DNA of 64,000 bases from an uncultured Akkermansia sp. (GTDB taxonomy: Bacteria; Verrucomicrobiota; Verrucomicrobiia; Verrucomicrobiales; Akkermansiaceae): assembly GCA_900548895.1 (NCBI GenBank), contig URLZ01000001.1, forward strand, positions 48,161-112,160, written 5' to 3'. The notes under the pieces are model-generated. The model was not told where the DNA came from and did not search any database. It worked only from the letters and a program-made list of their open reading frames with translations. Numbering within the stretch: the first letter of the stretch is position 1; the number at the start of each line of letters is the position of its first letter. Shown one piece after another: positions 8,356 to 17,183 of the stretch. The position numbers and the translations under genes were made by a program.

Positions 8356-9447
8356 TTATTCGATGTAGAGGTTGGAGGCGGGCACAAGGGTGCCGGTATC
8401 GTGCCGCCCGACGCGGCGGCGGGCTTCCTCGCTGCCGAGGGCACTGCGGCCGATGCCGAGTTCACAGCCGTCCGGGGCGATGAGGCGCACGAGGTCGTCG
8501 GGTTCGAAGATGCCCTCAATGCGCGTGATGCCGCTGAGGGGGAGATCGGCGGCGCTTTCCGCCCGCAGGGTCTCGGCGGTGGCGGCGGTGACGAAGATGC
8601 GGCCCTTGGAGTAGCTGATGCCCGGGCTGCTCTTCAGCCCGCCGGCGTCGCTGCCGCCCTCGCTGTGGGGCAGAAAGCGGGTGAAGCTGAGGCTCTCGGG
8701 CCGGAAGAGAAGGTCGCAGAGCACGTTGTCGCGCTTGCCGTTGGCGATGAGTACCTCGATGCCGGCCTCGGCGACGCGCAGGGCGATGTTGCTCTTGGTC
8801 ACCATGCCGCCGCGCCCGAAGCCGGATTTTTCACTGCTGATGCAGCGGCTCAGGTCGGTCTCTCGGGTGATGTCGCGGATGACGCTGGCTCCCGGGGTGC
8901 CGGGTTTGCCGTTGTAGATGCCGTCCACGTTGCTCAGGATGATGAGGGTGCGCGCGCCCATCAGGGTGGCGATGAGCCCGGAGAGTTCGTCGTTGTCGGT
9001 GAACATGAGCTCGGTGACGCTCACGGTGTCATTTTCGTTGACGATGGGCAGCACGCCGTTGGCGAGCATGACGCTCATGCAGTTGCGCTGGTTGAGGCAG
9101 TGCCGCCTCGTGCTGAAGCTCTCCTTCATGGTGAGCACCTGACCGACGGTGATGCCGTGCTCGCGGAAGAGCTCGTAGTAGCGGTTGATGAGCTTCGCCT
9201 GGCCGACGGCGGAGTAGAGCTGGCGCTGGTCGACGTGATCCATGTGCCCGTGGGGCAACTCTCGCAGCTCGCTGCGGCCGCTGGCGACAGCGCCGGAGGA
9301 GATGAGAATGACGTCGAGCTTGTTGCGTCGCAGCTCGGCGATCTGATCGACGAGGGCCGACATGCGGGTGATGTCGAGGCTGCCGTCACTGCGGGTCAGC
9401 ACATTGCTGCCGACCTTGACGGCGATGAGGGGGCGCCTGTGTTTCAT
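8356..9447 (-). CDS. proB: Glutamate 5-kinase
   Basis: Phosphorylates glutamate to gamma-glutamyl phosphate, the committed and proline-inhibited step of proline synthesis. The 363-residue protein has an amino-acid-kinase domain ([58 protein letters not shown]) and a C-terminal PUA domain ending in [13 protein letters not shown], as in the E. coli enzyme. The Met at 9447 starts the typical sequence [15 protein letters not shown]. It sits between proC and proA, with gaps of about 150 nt on both sides, unusually loose for an operon. Confidence 0.96.
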   Translation of the reverse strand: MKHRRPLIAVKVGSNVLTRSDGSLDITRMSALVDQIAELRRNKLDVILISSGAVASGRSELRELPHGHMDHVDQRQLYSAVGQAKLINRYYELFREHGITVGQVLTMKESFSTRRHCLNQRNCMSVMLANGVLPIVNENDTVSVTELMFTDNDELSGLIATLMGARTLIILSNVDGIYNGKPGTPGASVIRDITRETDLSRCISSEKSGFGRGGMVTKSNIALRVAEAGIEVLIANGKRDNVLCDLLFRPESLSFTRFLPHSEGGSDAGGLKSSPGISYSKGRIFVTAATAETLRAESAADLPLSGITRIEGIFEPDDLVRLIAPDGCELGIGRSALGSEEARRRVGRHDTGTLVPASNLYIE

Positions 9448-9613
9448 GGGATGAGGAGGGGAAGGTGTGGGGTGGAGGGCTCGGTCCGCGGGCCGAGCGA
9501 GGGGGACCGCCTTCGGGGGAATGTGATGAAAGGTGACGGCGGAGGGGAAGGAGGGGGGGACGAGAAAGAGGGCAGGATGAGAAAGGCTTGCGGAACGCAA
9601 CCCCGCGCCGCAC

Positions 9614-10408
9614 TCAGCGCACGGAGGCACGCAGGCCGCGGATGACGCTGGCGCTGAAACCGCTCTCCTCCATGGCGTTGAGACCGCGAATGGTGAGGCC
9701 GCCTGGGGTGGTGACTTTGTCGATTTCCGCCTCGGGGTGGCTGCCGTTGGCCTCCAGCAGGCTCACGGCGCCCTGCATGGTCTGCATGATGATGTGCTGG
9801 GCGTCTCCCGGGCGCAGGCCGAGTTCAACGGCGCCCTCGGTGGCGGCGCGGATGTAGCGCATGACGTAGGCGATGCCGCAGGAGGCCAGGGCCATGCAGG
9901 CGCCCATTTGCGCCTCCTCGATGAGCATCGCATCGCCGAGCTCGCGGAAGACCTCCAGCAGGCGTGCGTCGCGCTCGGGGGTGCTGCGGGCCGAGCAGAT
10001 GAAGGTCATGCTGCGGCGCACGGCGATGGCGGTGTTCGGGATGAGGTAGTGGACGGTCGGCAGTTGCCCGTCGCCGCGATCCAGCCAGCTGCTGAGCGTC
10101 TCCGTGCCGATGCCGCCGGCCATGGAGGCGATGCTCTGGCGCTCGTAGTCGAGGTGCGGCTTGAGCTCGTCAATGACGTCGTGCACCTTCCAGGGCTTGA
10201 CGGCGAGGATGATGAGATCAGCCCCCTGCGCCGCCTCGGCGTTGGCGGCCGTGGTGTGCAGACCGGGGCACGCGGCCTCGAGGGCGCGAAGCTTGGCGGG
10301 GCTCGGGTTGCTGACGGTGATGTTCTGCGCGGGGATGAGGCTGCCGGAGGCAAGACCGCGCGCAACGGCGCTGCCCATGTTGCCGGCTCCGATGATGCTG
10401 ATGTTCAT
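9614..10408 (-). CDS. proC: Pyrroline-5-carboxylate reductase
   Basis: The last step of proline synthesis, NAD(P)H reduction of pyrroline-5-carboxylate. The 264 residues start with a Rossmann motif MNISIIGAGNMGSAVARGL, then LIILAVKPWKV, and the family C-terminal signature VTTPGGLTIRGLNAMEESGF. It is the first gene of a pro cluster on the minus strand, so all three biosynthetic steps from glutamate are together. A promoter with a perfect palindrome over its -35 lies about 60 nt upstream. Confidence 0.95.
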   Translation of the reverse strand: MNISIIGAGNMGSAVARGLASGSLIPAQNITVSNPSPAKLRALEAACPGLHTTAANAEAAQGADLIILAVKPWKVHDVIDELKPHLDYERQSIASMAGGIGTETLSSWLDRGDGQLPTVHYLIPNTAIAVRRSMTFICSARSTPERDARLLEVFRELGDAMLIEEAQMGACMALASCGIAYVMRYIRAATEGAVELGLRPGDAQHIIMQTMQGAVSLLEANGSHPEAEIDKVTTPGGLTIRGLNAMEESGFSASVIRGLRASVR

Positions 10409-10470
10409 GGTGCGTGAGAAGGTGAGAAAGACGGCCGCGGGCGTTTTCTCTGCCCGGCGGCAGCCCCACC

Positions 10471-10499
10471 ACCCTAGCAGCTTTGAGGCGGCGCCTCAA
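10471..10499 (-). promoter_or_regulatory. proC promoter with palindromic operator candidate
   Basis: On the minus strand TTGAGG (10499-10494), 17 bp, TAGGGT (10476-10471). The 17-bp sequence at 10483-10499 is a perfect inverted repeat (TTGAGGCG, 1 bp, CGCCTCAA) that covers the -35 and part of the spacer, as a repressor operator would. The predicted leader is about 56 nt. Confidence 0.6.
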
Positions 10500-10765
10500 G
10501 GATTTTCTGCGTATGCGCCGGGATGCGGAGCCTCGGAAGTCACCTTTCCCCGAGTCGCTCCCGGCATGAGCTGCCGTGGCGGCGGGAGTAAGAGACCGCA
10601 AGGGGCAGATGTGTTGAGGACAATGAGGAAGGGGAGTTGCCCGGGTGATGGTGGAGAGGTGCCGCTCTTCGCGCTCGAAAAACAGATATAAAGAAAGAAT
10701 TTGGATCTTTCTGGGCTTGGGATGCAGTTATCTGCCCGCAACAGCGTCTACCCGACGGAATGAGC

Positions 10766-10794
10766 TTGACGCTGAGCGCGCTTGCCCGTAGGAT
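10766..10794 (+). promoter_or_regulatory. Promoter of the ferritin-like gene
   Basis: TTGACG (10766-10771), 17 bp, TAGGAT (10789-10794). The predicted start near 10801 leaves a leader of about 78 nt before the ATG at 10879, one of the few long leaders in the window. Confidence 0.7.
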
Positions 10795-10878
10795 GGGGGG
10801 ACTGGGTCTTCGGTGCGTGGCCACCGCTACCCGCCGGAGACGAAATTCAATATCATAACACCCTATTCCTCGATTACA

Positions 10879-11244
10879 ATGCCTGAATTCTGCAATGCAT
10901 TCAGTGGTTTGGCGGCCGACCGCAAGTTGACTCACTCGGAACTTGTGCGCGCGATTCGCTACATGATCTCAGCCGAGTACGAAGCCATCCAGCTCTACGA
11001 GCAGCTGGCGGAATCCACCGACTGCGAGCTGGCTCGCAAGGTGCTGCTCGATGTGGCGGATGAGGAGAAGGAGCATGCCGGCGAGTTCCGCCGCCTGCTC
11101 AGCATGCTTGCTCCTCAGGACGAGCCCTTTTATGCCGACGGCATGAAGGAGACGGATGAGGCCGCTGCCGGGCTGAAGTCCGACAGCTGCTGCTGCAAGA
11201 AGGACGCCTGCTGCGCCGAGCCCGGCTCGGCCTGCAAGTCCTGA
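10879..11244 (+). CDS. Ferritin-like/rubrerythrin-type protein with Cys-rich C-terminal tail
   Basis: A short (121-residue) ferritin-like protein with two helices bearing metal ligands: ISAEYEAIQLYEQLAEST and VADEEKEHAGEFRRLL, giving the E...DEExEH pattern of the encapsulated-ferritin-like/rubrerythrin group. Such proteins oxidise Fe(II), or detoxify peroxide, as dimers or decamers. The Met at 10879 (MPEFCNAFSG) fits family length. The last 16 residues are unusual: SDSCCCKKDACCAEPG then SACKS, six Cys in two clusters. The tail does not resemble the usual encapsulin-targeting peptide. It has its own promoter and terminator, so it is a single-gene unit. Confidence 0.8.
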   Translation: MPEFCNAFSGLAADRKLTHSELVRAIRYMISAEYEAIQLYEQLAESTDCELARKVLLDVADEEKEHAGEFRRLLSMLAPQDEPFYADGMKETDEAAAGLKSDSCCCKKDACCAEPGSACKS

Positions 11245-11271
11245 TGCCTTGCGCTCTGTAACGTCCTTTTC

Positions 11272-11305
11272 CGGGCGCGGGCCTTCGGCCCGCGCCCGTT
11301 TGCTG
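11272..11305 (+). terminator. Terminator of the ferritin-like gene
   Basis: A 12-bp perfect GC stem, CGGGCGCGGGCC (11272-11283) with GGCCCGCGCCCG (11287-11298), loop TTC, then a short T-rich stretch. It lies 28 bp past the stop. Confidence 0.75.
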
Positions 11306-11499
11306 TCCGTTTGACGCACGTTTGACGCCCTCCGGCATCCTGCCCCCTGTTGCCGTGTTCTCGGGGAGAATCCGGCCGCGAGGAGGCTGTGGAGGGGACA
11401 GTGGCGTGGGTGGTGGAGTGGGCGGCGTGCGGCGAGGTGCGCCGGGCTGAATGAGGCGCCCGCCGTGGGTGCCCGCTCGGCGAAAAGGCGTTTTGCGGA

Positions 11500-11528
11500 T
11501 TGACAGGCCGCGGGGGATAGGGTAAGCT
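11500..11528 (+). promoter_or_regulatory. rlmI promoter, near-leaderless
   Basis: TTGACA (11500-11505), 17 bp, TAAGCT (11523-11528), then 9 nt to the ATG at 11538. Predicted leader about 3 nt. Confidence 0.75.
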
Positions 11529-11537
11529 TGCCCCGTT

Positions 11538-12722
11538 ATGGCAGGTCTCATCATTGCGCCCAAAGCGCGCATTTTTCACGGGCACGACTGGGTATACGGA
11601 ACGGAAGTCCGCACGGTCTTCGGCAATCCGAAGCCCGGGGATGTGGTGCTGCTCAAGGATCAGCGCGACCGCTACCTCGGCTCTGCCATGTACAACCCCC
11701 ACTCCCAGATCGTCGCGCGCCGCTTCTCCCGCCGCAAGCAGGATCTCGATCGCGACTTTTTCGCGCGCCGCATTTCTCAGGCCATCGCGCTGCGCGAGCG
11801 CTGGCTGCCCGGCGAGCAGATGATGCGCCTCGTCTGGAGTGAGAGCGACGGCCTTCCCGGCCTCATCGTCGATCGCTACGCCGACGTCCTCGTGGTGCAG
11901 ACGCTGACGATTGCCATGCACCAGCGCTTCGGCCTCATCCGCGATCTGCTCGGCGACCTGCTGCAACCGCGCAGCATCATCGTGCGCAACGATTCCCCGA
12001 TGCTGCTGGCCGAGGGCATTGAGCCGGAGACCTACGTCGCTGCCGGGGAGCAGCCGGAGCCCTTCGTAGCCACCGGCCGCGGGCTGAGCTTTGTTGTGGA
12101 CTTGGCCACGGGGCAGAAGACGGGCCTCTACCTCGACCAGATGGACAACTATCAGGCCGTCGCGCGCTTTGCCCGCGGGCGTCGCGTGCTGGACTGCTTC
12201 TGCAACCAGGGCGGCTTTGCCCTCGCCTGCGCCAAAGCCGGGGCCGCGAGCGTGACGGCGGTCGATATCTCGGAGGAGGCCATCGCCTCCGTGCGCCGCA
12301 ATGCGGAGCTCAACGGGGTGCAGGTGGAAGCCGTGGCCGACAACGCCTTCGATTTCCTCAAGCGCGAGAGCGACCTCGTGCGCCACGGCGCCGACCCGAA
12401 GTGGGATCTCATCATCCTGGATCCGCCGAGCTTCACCCGCAACAAAAAGAGCCTTCAGGGAGCGCTGCGCGGATACAAGGAGATTCACCTGCGCGCCATG
12501 CAGATGCTGCCCGTCGGCGGCGTGCTCTCCACCTTCTGCTGCTCGCACCACGCCAGCAGCGCGCTCTTCCGCCAGACGATCGCGGACGCGGCCGTCGACG
12601 GGCACAGCACGCTGCGCCTCGTCGCCACGCACGGCCAGAGCATCGACCACCCCGTCCTGCTCAACATCCCCGAGACGGAGTACCTCAAGGGCTTCACCTT
12701 TGAAATGGTGCCCGGCCGCTGA
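11538..12722 (+). CDS. rlmI: Class I SAM-dependent rRNA methyltransferase, RlmI-like
   Basis: Likely methylates a 23S rRNA cytosine at C5, as RlmI does. The 394 residues comprise an N-terminal PUA domain (HDWVYGTEVRTVFG... YLGSAMYNPHS), a middle EEHEE-like linker (GLPGLIVDRYADVLVVQ) and a C-terminal Rossmann methyltransferase: GRRVLDCFCNQGGFAL (SAM motif I), VTAVDISEEAI, DLIILDPPSFTRNKKS (motif IV DPPSF) and LSTFCCSHH with the second family Cys. The start is fixed by a promoter ending 9 nt upstream. It is transcribed alone or with the deacetylase that follows 241 nt later from its own promoter. Confidence 0.88.
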   Translation: MAGLIIAPKARIFHGHDWVYGTEVRTVFGNPKPGDVVLLKDQRDRYLGSAMYNPHSQIVARRFSRRKQDLDRDFFARRISQAIALRERWLPGEQMMRLVWSESDGLPGLIVDRYADVLVVQTLTIAMHQRFGLIRDLLGDLLQPRSIIVRNDSPMLLAEGIEPETYVAAGEQPEPFVATGRGLSFVVDLATGQKTGLYLDQMDNYQAVARFARGRRVLDCFCNQGGFALACAKAGAASVTAVDISEEAIASVRRNAELNGVQVEAVADNAFDFLKRESDLVRHGADPKWDLIILDPPSFTRNKKSLQGALRGYKEIHLRAMQMLPVGGVLSTFCCSHHASSALFRQTIADAAVDGHSTLRLVATHGQSIDHPVLLNIPETEYLKGFTFEMVPGR

Positions 12723-12929
12723 TGCCTCGGCGATCGCTCGGAACTGCGTCAGGCCGGGGCGGGCAGGATTCCGCGCTCGCACCGGTTTCCCAGCTCTGCC
12801 GCGAGACTTCCGAGCTCGTCGAGGCTCGTGTGATCGCCCCCCCCCCCGCTGCGGCAGGAGGCTCGGAGGGCCCGTCGGAGCTGCCCTGTTCCCGCTGCGG
12901 GTGCTCAAGCGCTCACTGCGTCATTTTAC

Positions 12930-12957
12930 TTGCATCTCGCTCACTTTGTGATACCGT
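12930..12957 (+). promoter_or_regulatory. Promoter of the deacetylase gene, leaderless
   Basis: TTGCAT (12930-12935), 16 bp, TACCGT (12952-12957), then 6 nt to the ATG at 12964, so transcription should start at the initiation codon. The rest of the 12723-12963 gap holds nothing I can name. Confidence 0.5.
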
Positions 12958-12963
12958 AGGCGC

Positions 12964-15099
12964 ATGTCACGCAAGAGCCGCATCTCTGAGCCTCTGATGA
13001 TGCTCGCCGTTGTGGCCGTCGTCGTGCTGGTGGCGGTGCTGATGCGCCTGCACCGCGAGCATGCTTCGGCCGCCGCTCCCCTGTCTCTCTCAGACAGCGC
13101 TTGTGCGGCTCCGGCCGTTTTGCCGACGGCGACTCCGGCCGAAGCGAAACTTCCGCTCGTTCTCAATTATCACGCCATCACATCGGACGGCCGCTACGGC
13201 AGCCTGAGCACGGCCTCATTTCATCGGCAGATGCGCTGCCTGCGCGAGCTGGGTTTTACCCCCGTCTCCCTGGCTGATGCCATTGCGGGCGCCCGCGGCG
13301 AGAAAGCACTGCCGCCGCGCAGCGTGCTGCTCTGCTTTGATCGGGCGGACGCCGACTTCGTGCGCTATGCCTTCCCCGTGCTCAACCTGCTGGATTATCC
13401 CGCCGCCGTGCAGGCCGACGGCCGCAATCTGGCGTCCGAGCCGTCGAGCCTGACGCCGACCCAGCTCGTGAACCTCAGCCGCCGCGGTGCCGGAGTCATC
13501 TGCGCAACGCGCCTCCGCCTCTCCTCCGAGGCGTGGGAGAGCGCCCGTGATGCCGGCGGCACGACGCTGCGCGAGCTGATGCGCTCCGAAATCGTCGATT
13601 GCCTCCGCAACTTCCGCGAGCTGCTCGGCCGTTGTGAAGTCCTCTCGCTGCCCGAGGGCATCAGCCTTCGCAACAGCTCCCGAGAGCTCGATGCCGCCGG
13701 CTGCCGACTGACCATGGTCGCCGGACTCTCCTCCGCCCAGGCGCCCGGCGCCGCCGTGCTGGAGCGCCGCGACGTGGCGAGCAGCGAGGACTTTGCCGCC
13801 ATCCTCAGCGGCGGCAGCGCCGAGCGCGAGGCCGATATCCTCAACCGCCTGAAAGACTGCGCCCTGCCGGCCGGCAGTCCCGGCACCCCCGGCTGGCAGC
13901 CCATCATGGATGTCGATGCCGAGATCGCGGAGGCAGCAGACCCCGACTTCCTCGATCTGGAGGCCGACGCACCGCCCGTTCCCACCTGCGGGCGCTTGGC
14001 CCGCCGACACGGCACCGGAGACTGGATCACCACGAGCTTCGACGCCCCGCTGGTGCCGCGCGACCGCACGCGCGTCGCCGTGCTCGGCTACCACAACTTC
14101 AGCAACACCAAAAAGGTGACGGACATGCGCATGCGCACCTCCGAGTTCTGCACCCAGATGCAGTACATCCGCGACGCCGGCCTGAGCGTCATCACGATGC
14201 AGGACTTCCTCGAATGGCGGCGAGGCCGCCGCTGCCTGCCCGAGCGCTGCGTGCTCATCACCATCGACGACGGCTGGAAGAGCGTCTACACCGACGCCTA
14301 CCCCGTCCTCAAAGCCTACGGCTACCCCTTCACGCTCTTTCTCTACACGCGCTACATCGGTGTGCAGGGCGACTCCATGACGAAGGACATGATCCGCGAG
14401 ATGGCACAAAACGGCGCCACCCTCGGCAGCCACTCCACCAACCACCTCTACCCCAGCGCTTGGAAAAAGGTGCCGCAGGACAGCCCCGCCTATGCGGAGA
14501 AAATCCGCGTTGAGATGCTGGATTCGGGGGATCGCCTCGCCGCCCTCTTCCCGCCGTCGCCCTGCTCAACCTACTGCTACCCGGGCGGCTACAACACCCC
14601 GCCCATGATCGAGGCCCTCAGCACCTCGCGTTACAAGGCCGCTTTCACCGTGCTGGAGAAAAAGGTCAGTTGCACCGAGCCCGTCTACCTCGTGCACCGC
14701 TACATGGTCTTCGGCACACAGCCGGAAATCTTCCGCCGCGCCGTCAACTTTGACGGCAGCGGGAACGCCCCCAAGCAGCGCGCCGCCATTGCCGCCGCGG
14801 AGACGAGGGCGCGGGCCTTCTTCCCGGCCGCGTTCCCGAATGCGGGCGGTGCTGCAAGTGTTCCCGGAACGGGATGGGGGGCGTCCAACCCCTCCGCTCC
14901 GAGCACAGCACGCGAGGTGTCGGGGCAGGGGCCCCGGGGCGGAGCGGCCTCCGTCGCACCCCGGCCTTCAGCTCAGCACCCCTCCGCGCTGCCGCCGATC
15001 CCGACCGATGAGGACATAGCAGTTGATCCCGACGAGGAGGTCGAGGAGGAAGCCGAGACGACGGAGCTTCCGCCATTGCCCGAGTACCCGGAGTTCTGA
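12964..15099 (+). CDS. Polysaccharide deacetylase with tandem NodB domains (first degenerate)
   Basis: A 711-residue envelope protein anchored or exported by an N-terminal hydrophobic segment (MLAVVAVVVLVAVLM, residues 12-28). Residues about 62-165 resemble a NodB domain (LVLNYHAITSDG, FTPVSLADAIAG), but the catalytic TFDDG motif is replaced by CFDRADADF, so this copy is probably inactive. A second NodB domain (about 360-600) is intact: VAVLGYHNFS, ITIDDGWKSVY with the DD pair, metal-binding GSHSTNH and YCYPGGYN. The C-terminal 100 residues are Pro/Ala/Ser-rich, then acidic. It should remove N-acetyl groups from an envelope glycan; the substrate is unknown. The first domain may bind glycan. 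Confidence 0.82.
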   Translation: MSRKSRISEPLMMLAVVAVVVLVAVLMRLHREHASAAAPLSLSDSACAAPAVLPTATPAEAKLPLVLNYHAITSDGRYGSLSTASFHRQMRCLRELGFTPVSLADAIAGARGEKALPPRSVLLCFDRADADFVRYAFPVLNLLDYPAAVQADGRNLASEPSSLTPTQLVNLSRRGAGVICATRLRLSSEAWESARDAGGTTLRELMRSEIVDCLRNFRELLGRCEVLSLPEGISLRNSSRELDAAGCRLTMVAGLSSAQAPGAAVLERRDVASSEDFAAILSGGSAEREADILNRLKDCALPAGSPGTPGWQPIMDVDAEIAEAADPDFLDLEADAPPVPTCGRLARRHGTGDWITTSFDAPLVPRDRTRVAVLGYHNFSNTKKVTDMRMRTSEFCTQMQYIRDAGLSVITMQDFLEWRRGRRCLPERCVLITIDDGWKSVYTDAYPVLKAYGYPFTLFLYTRYIGVQGDSMTKDMIREMAQNGATLGSHSTNHLYPSAWKKVPQDSPAYAEKIRVEMLDSGDRLAALFPPSPCSTYCYPGGYNTPPMIEALSTSRYKAAFTVLEKKVSCTEPVYLVHRYMVFGTQPEIFRRAVNFDGSGNAPKQRAAIAAAETRARAFFPAAFPNAGGAASVPGTGWGASNPSAPSTAREVSGQGPRGGAASVAPRPSAQHPSALPPIPTDEDIAVDPDEEVEEEAETTELPPLPEYPEF

Positions 15100-15342
15100 G
15101 CCTTTCGAGGCGCAGATTCCCGCCCCGTTCACCGCGCACGTCTCGGTCTCACGGTCGGCTTCTCGGCGTTGAGGCGGCACGGCGCCGCGGCATCGCAACG
15201 AGCCCCCGGCAGCCCGGCCACAGCCGCGCTTTCACCCGCTCAGACGCCCCGGCGCGCTGCGGAAAGGCATATAGCGCGTAAAGGGAGCTCGGCGGATCGC
15301 TTCCGTGCCTCTTGGTTCCCAGGTGTTGCTACGTCAACAAGA

Positions 15343-15378
15343 GAGCCCGCCCCGCCGCAAAGCGACGAGAGCGGGCTC
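15343..15378 (-). terminator. Possible terminator in the 15100-15432 gap
   Basis: GAGCCCGC (15343-15350) pairs with GCGGGCTC (15371-15378) across a 20-nt loop; on the minus strand a T-rich TCTCTTGTTG follows. It would end the 15433-16914 gene. The remaining 330-bp gap between the convergent genes shows no gene or RNA I can support. Confidence 0.4.
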
Positions 15379-15432
15379 AAAGACGCACAGGAAGACGGAG
15401 TAGCTCAGAGCGCTGAGTCCTGAAGGCGTGCG

Positions 15433-16914
15433 TCAGTACAGCTCAACGATATACTCATCCTCAAACGAGCCGGAGCTGATGCGGACCCAATACACACCGA
15501 CAACGCGCCCGCGGTACTTGAGGCACTTGTCGTAATCCGGCTCAAAGACAACGCTCTGCCCGGCCGGAACGGAATCGTCCGCGTGCACGAAGGTCGCCTT
15601 GATCGGAATCCGATTCTTGTCGCTCAGGGCGCGCCCCTTGGGGGCCGTGCGCGGTGAGGAGGGCAGCTGCCACATCTCCACCTTCGTGCCCTCCGAGAGT
15701 CGAGCCCCGGCCGGCGCGTAATAGCTCCAGCCGTCGCCCCACATGTACTCCTTGGGGTAATAGCCGCGCCCCGGGTAGCTGTATCCCACGGACGGGCGAG
15801 GCTGGTTGTGCCCGCTCTTGACCCACATCGCCTGAAAATCCTCGATCTTGCCGAAGCCGGTCTTCTCCAGCCCCGGCAGGAGCACCCAGGCGCGGTGCCC
15901 GCGCATCTCGCGGTTGTTGTCGCCCGGATCCTCCACGTAGCAGATCACCGTGCGCGCCATCGACATCGTCTTCGTGCTCTCGTAGTTGAGATTGCAATCC
16001 GCCGTGAAATCGCCGAGATCGTGTGAGAGGTGCCCGGCGCGCTTGCAGGCCTTGGCTGCCGTCAGGGCGTTGGCGGCGAAGTTTTTATCGTAGCTGACCA
16101 CCGGGGGCTGAGAGCAGAGATAGCGCACGACATTGACACGGTTGATCGCCTCCTGTTGCTCCTCGTCGCAGCCGCGCGGCTTCGTATCGAGCAGCTGGTT
16201 AATCTTGGTCAGAATCTCCTTGCGGGACTTCGGGTAGAGCTTTTTCGCGCAGGCCGCCGGGTCCACCAGCGTCTTGATGCCTGCGGAAGCCTTCGCCCCC
16301 AGCTTGTCATAGGCGTAGCGCAGCATGCAGATCCGCACCTCCTGATCCCCGATCGGCATCTTCGCCTTGTCAGCGGCCTTCGTCAGGCTGAGGCAGGGGC
16401 GGCCCTTGCCGCGCAGCATCCAGTTGATGAACTTGGCATTTTCCTCATCATCCACACCCTCGTTGTTCGCCAGCGCCATGTTGATCACGCGCGAGCAGGC
16501 CAGCGCGTACTGCGCGGCATCTCCCTTCACCGCTGAAAGGGGAGCATCGCCGTCGGGATATTTCTCCTCCAGCTTCGGGTACGCCTCACTCAGGAGCGCA
16601 TCGAGAGCCTCGCCCAGCCCGGCAAAATCATCCTTTTCGCCGTATTCGCGCACCATGCGCAGCAAGGCCTTGCCGTTGGCCGCATTCTTGGCTCCCGCGG
16701 GGCTGAGGTCAATCTCCGGCTCTGAGGTTTGGGCCGACGCATCCTTTCCGGCGGCATCTTCACCCTCATCGTCTGCGTGGAGCGGCATGGTCAGCAACAG
16801 CCCCGCCGCCAGAGAAGAGAGAGGAAGCAGGCGGCGGAGTAATCCCGAGCCGAAGAGAGCGCGGCTGCCGGCGTCCTCCCCGGCCCGAGCATCGCGGTAT
16901 GTGACTTTCTGCAT
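15433..16914 (-). CDS. Large secreted protein of unknown function, possible CAP-like core
   Basis: I do not recognise this 493-residue protein with confidence. From the Met at 16914 it has basic residues, then a hydrophobic segment (LLPLSSLAAGLLLTMPLHA) likely to be a signal peptide, an acidic low-complexity stretch, and a helical region with many Cys. Residues about 280-380 hold ALTAAKACKRAGHLSHDL, NLNYESTKTMSMAR and NREMRGHRAWVLLPGLEKTGFG, which resemble the order of CAP/SCP motifs (an early His, then GHR). This is suggestive only. A C-terminal beta-rich domain follows. The start is supported by a promoter 7 nt upstream. Confidence 0.6.
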   Translation of the reverse strand: MQKVTYRDARAGEDAGSRALFGSGLLRRLLPLSSLAAGLLLTMPLHADDEGEDAAGKDASAQTSEPEIDLSPAGAKNAANGKALLRMVREYGEKDDFAGLGEALDALLSEAYPKLEEKYPDGDAPLSAVKGDAAQYALACSRVINMALANNEGVDDEENAKFINWMLRGKGRPCLSLTKAADKAKMPIGDQEVRICMLRYAYDKLGAKASAGIKTLVDPAACAKKLYPKSRKEILTKINQLLDTKPRGCDEEQQEAINRVNVVRYLCSQPPVVSYDKNFAANALTAAKACKRAGHLSHDLGDFTADCNLNYESTKTMSMARTVICYVEDPGDNNREMRGHRAWVLLPGLEKTGFGKIEDFQAMWVKSGHNQPRPSVGYSYPGRGYYPKEYMWGDGWSYYAPAGARLSEGTKVEMWQLPSSPRTAPKGRALSDKNRIPIKATFVHADDSVPAGQSVVFEPDYDKCLKYRGRVVGVYWVRISSGSFEDEYIVELY

Positions 16915-16921
16915 ATTTTTA

Positions 16922-16950
16922 CCCTTACCACAAGAGCCCCCCGCCTGCAA
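16922..16950 (-). promoter_or_regulatory. Promoter of the secreted-protein gene, leaderless
   Basis: TTGCAG (16950-16945), 17 bp, TAAGGG (16927-16922), then 7 nt to the ATG at 16914. Predicted leader 0-1 nt. It diverges from the ilvA promoter. Confidence 0.55.
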
Positions 16951-17142
16951 GCGGAAAAACCGTTCGCGAAGAAAGATTGAGCGCCGTCGCGGCGCGGGAT
17001 GGTGCGCAGGGGCGGGGCGGACGCCGCCCCTGAGGCCGGATGAGGCCCCTCTCGAGAGGCAGCCCGCTGCGGGATGAGGCGCGCTCCGGCACGACGGAGC
17101 TCTCGGGACTCAAAAAGGGTGGCGGCATGGCTCAATAGACTC

Positions 17143-17171
17143 TTGCCAAAGCCTGTTACCGGGTGTAAAAT
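17143..17171 (+). promoter_or_regulatory. ilvA promoter, near-leaderless
   Basis: TTGCCA (17143-17148), 17 bp, TAAAAT (17166-17171), then 12 nt to the ATG at 17184. Predicted leader about 6 nt and no SD. Confidence 0.75.
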
Positions 17172-17183
17172 GGATCGCGTACT

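Noticed and set aside
11130-12908. Long minus-strand frame across the ferritin-like gene, rlmI and the gap
   Set aside because: Opposes rlmI, whose motifs and promoter are clear; spans two plus-strand genes and a terminator.
15395-15430. tRNA-like D-arm sequence (GGAGTAGCTCAGAGCGC) in the gap before 15433
   Set aside because: No anticodon arm, no GGTTCGAATCC-type T-loop and no acceptor stem follow; it runs into the stop of the minus-strand gene.
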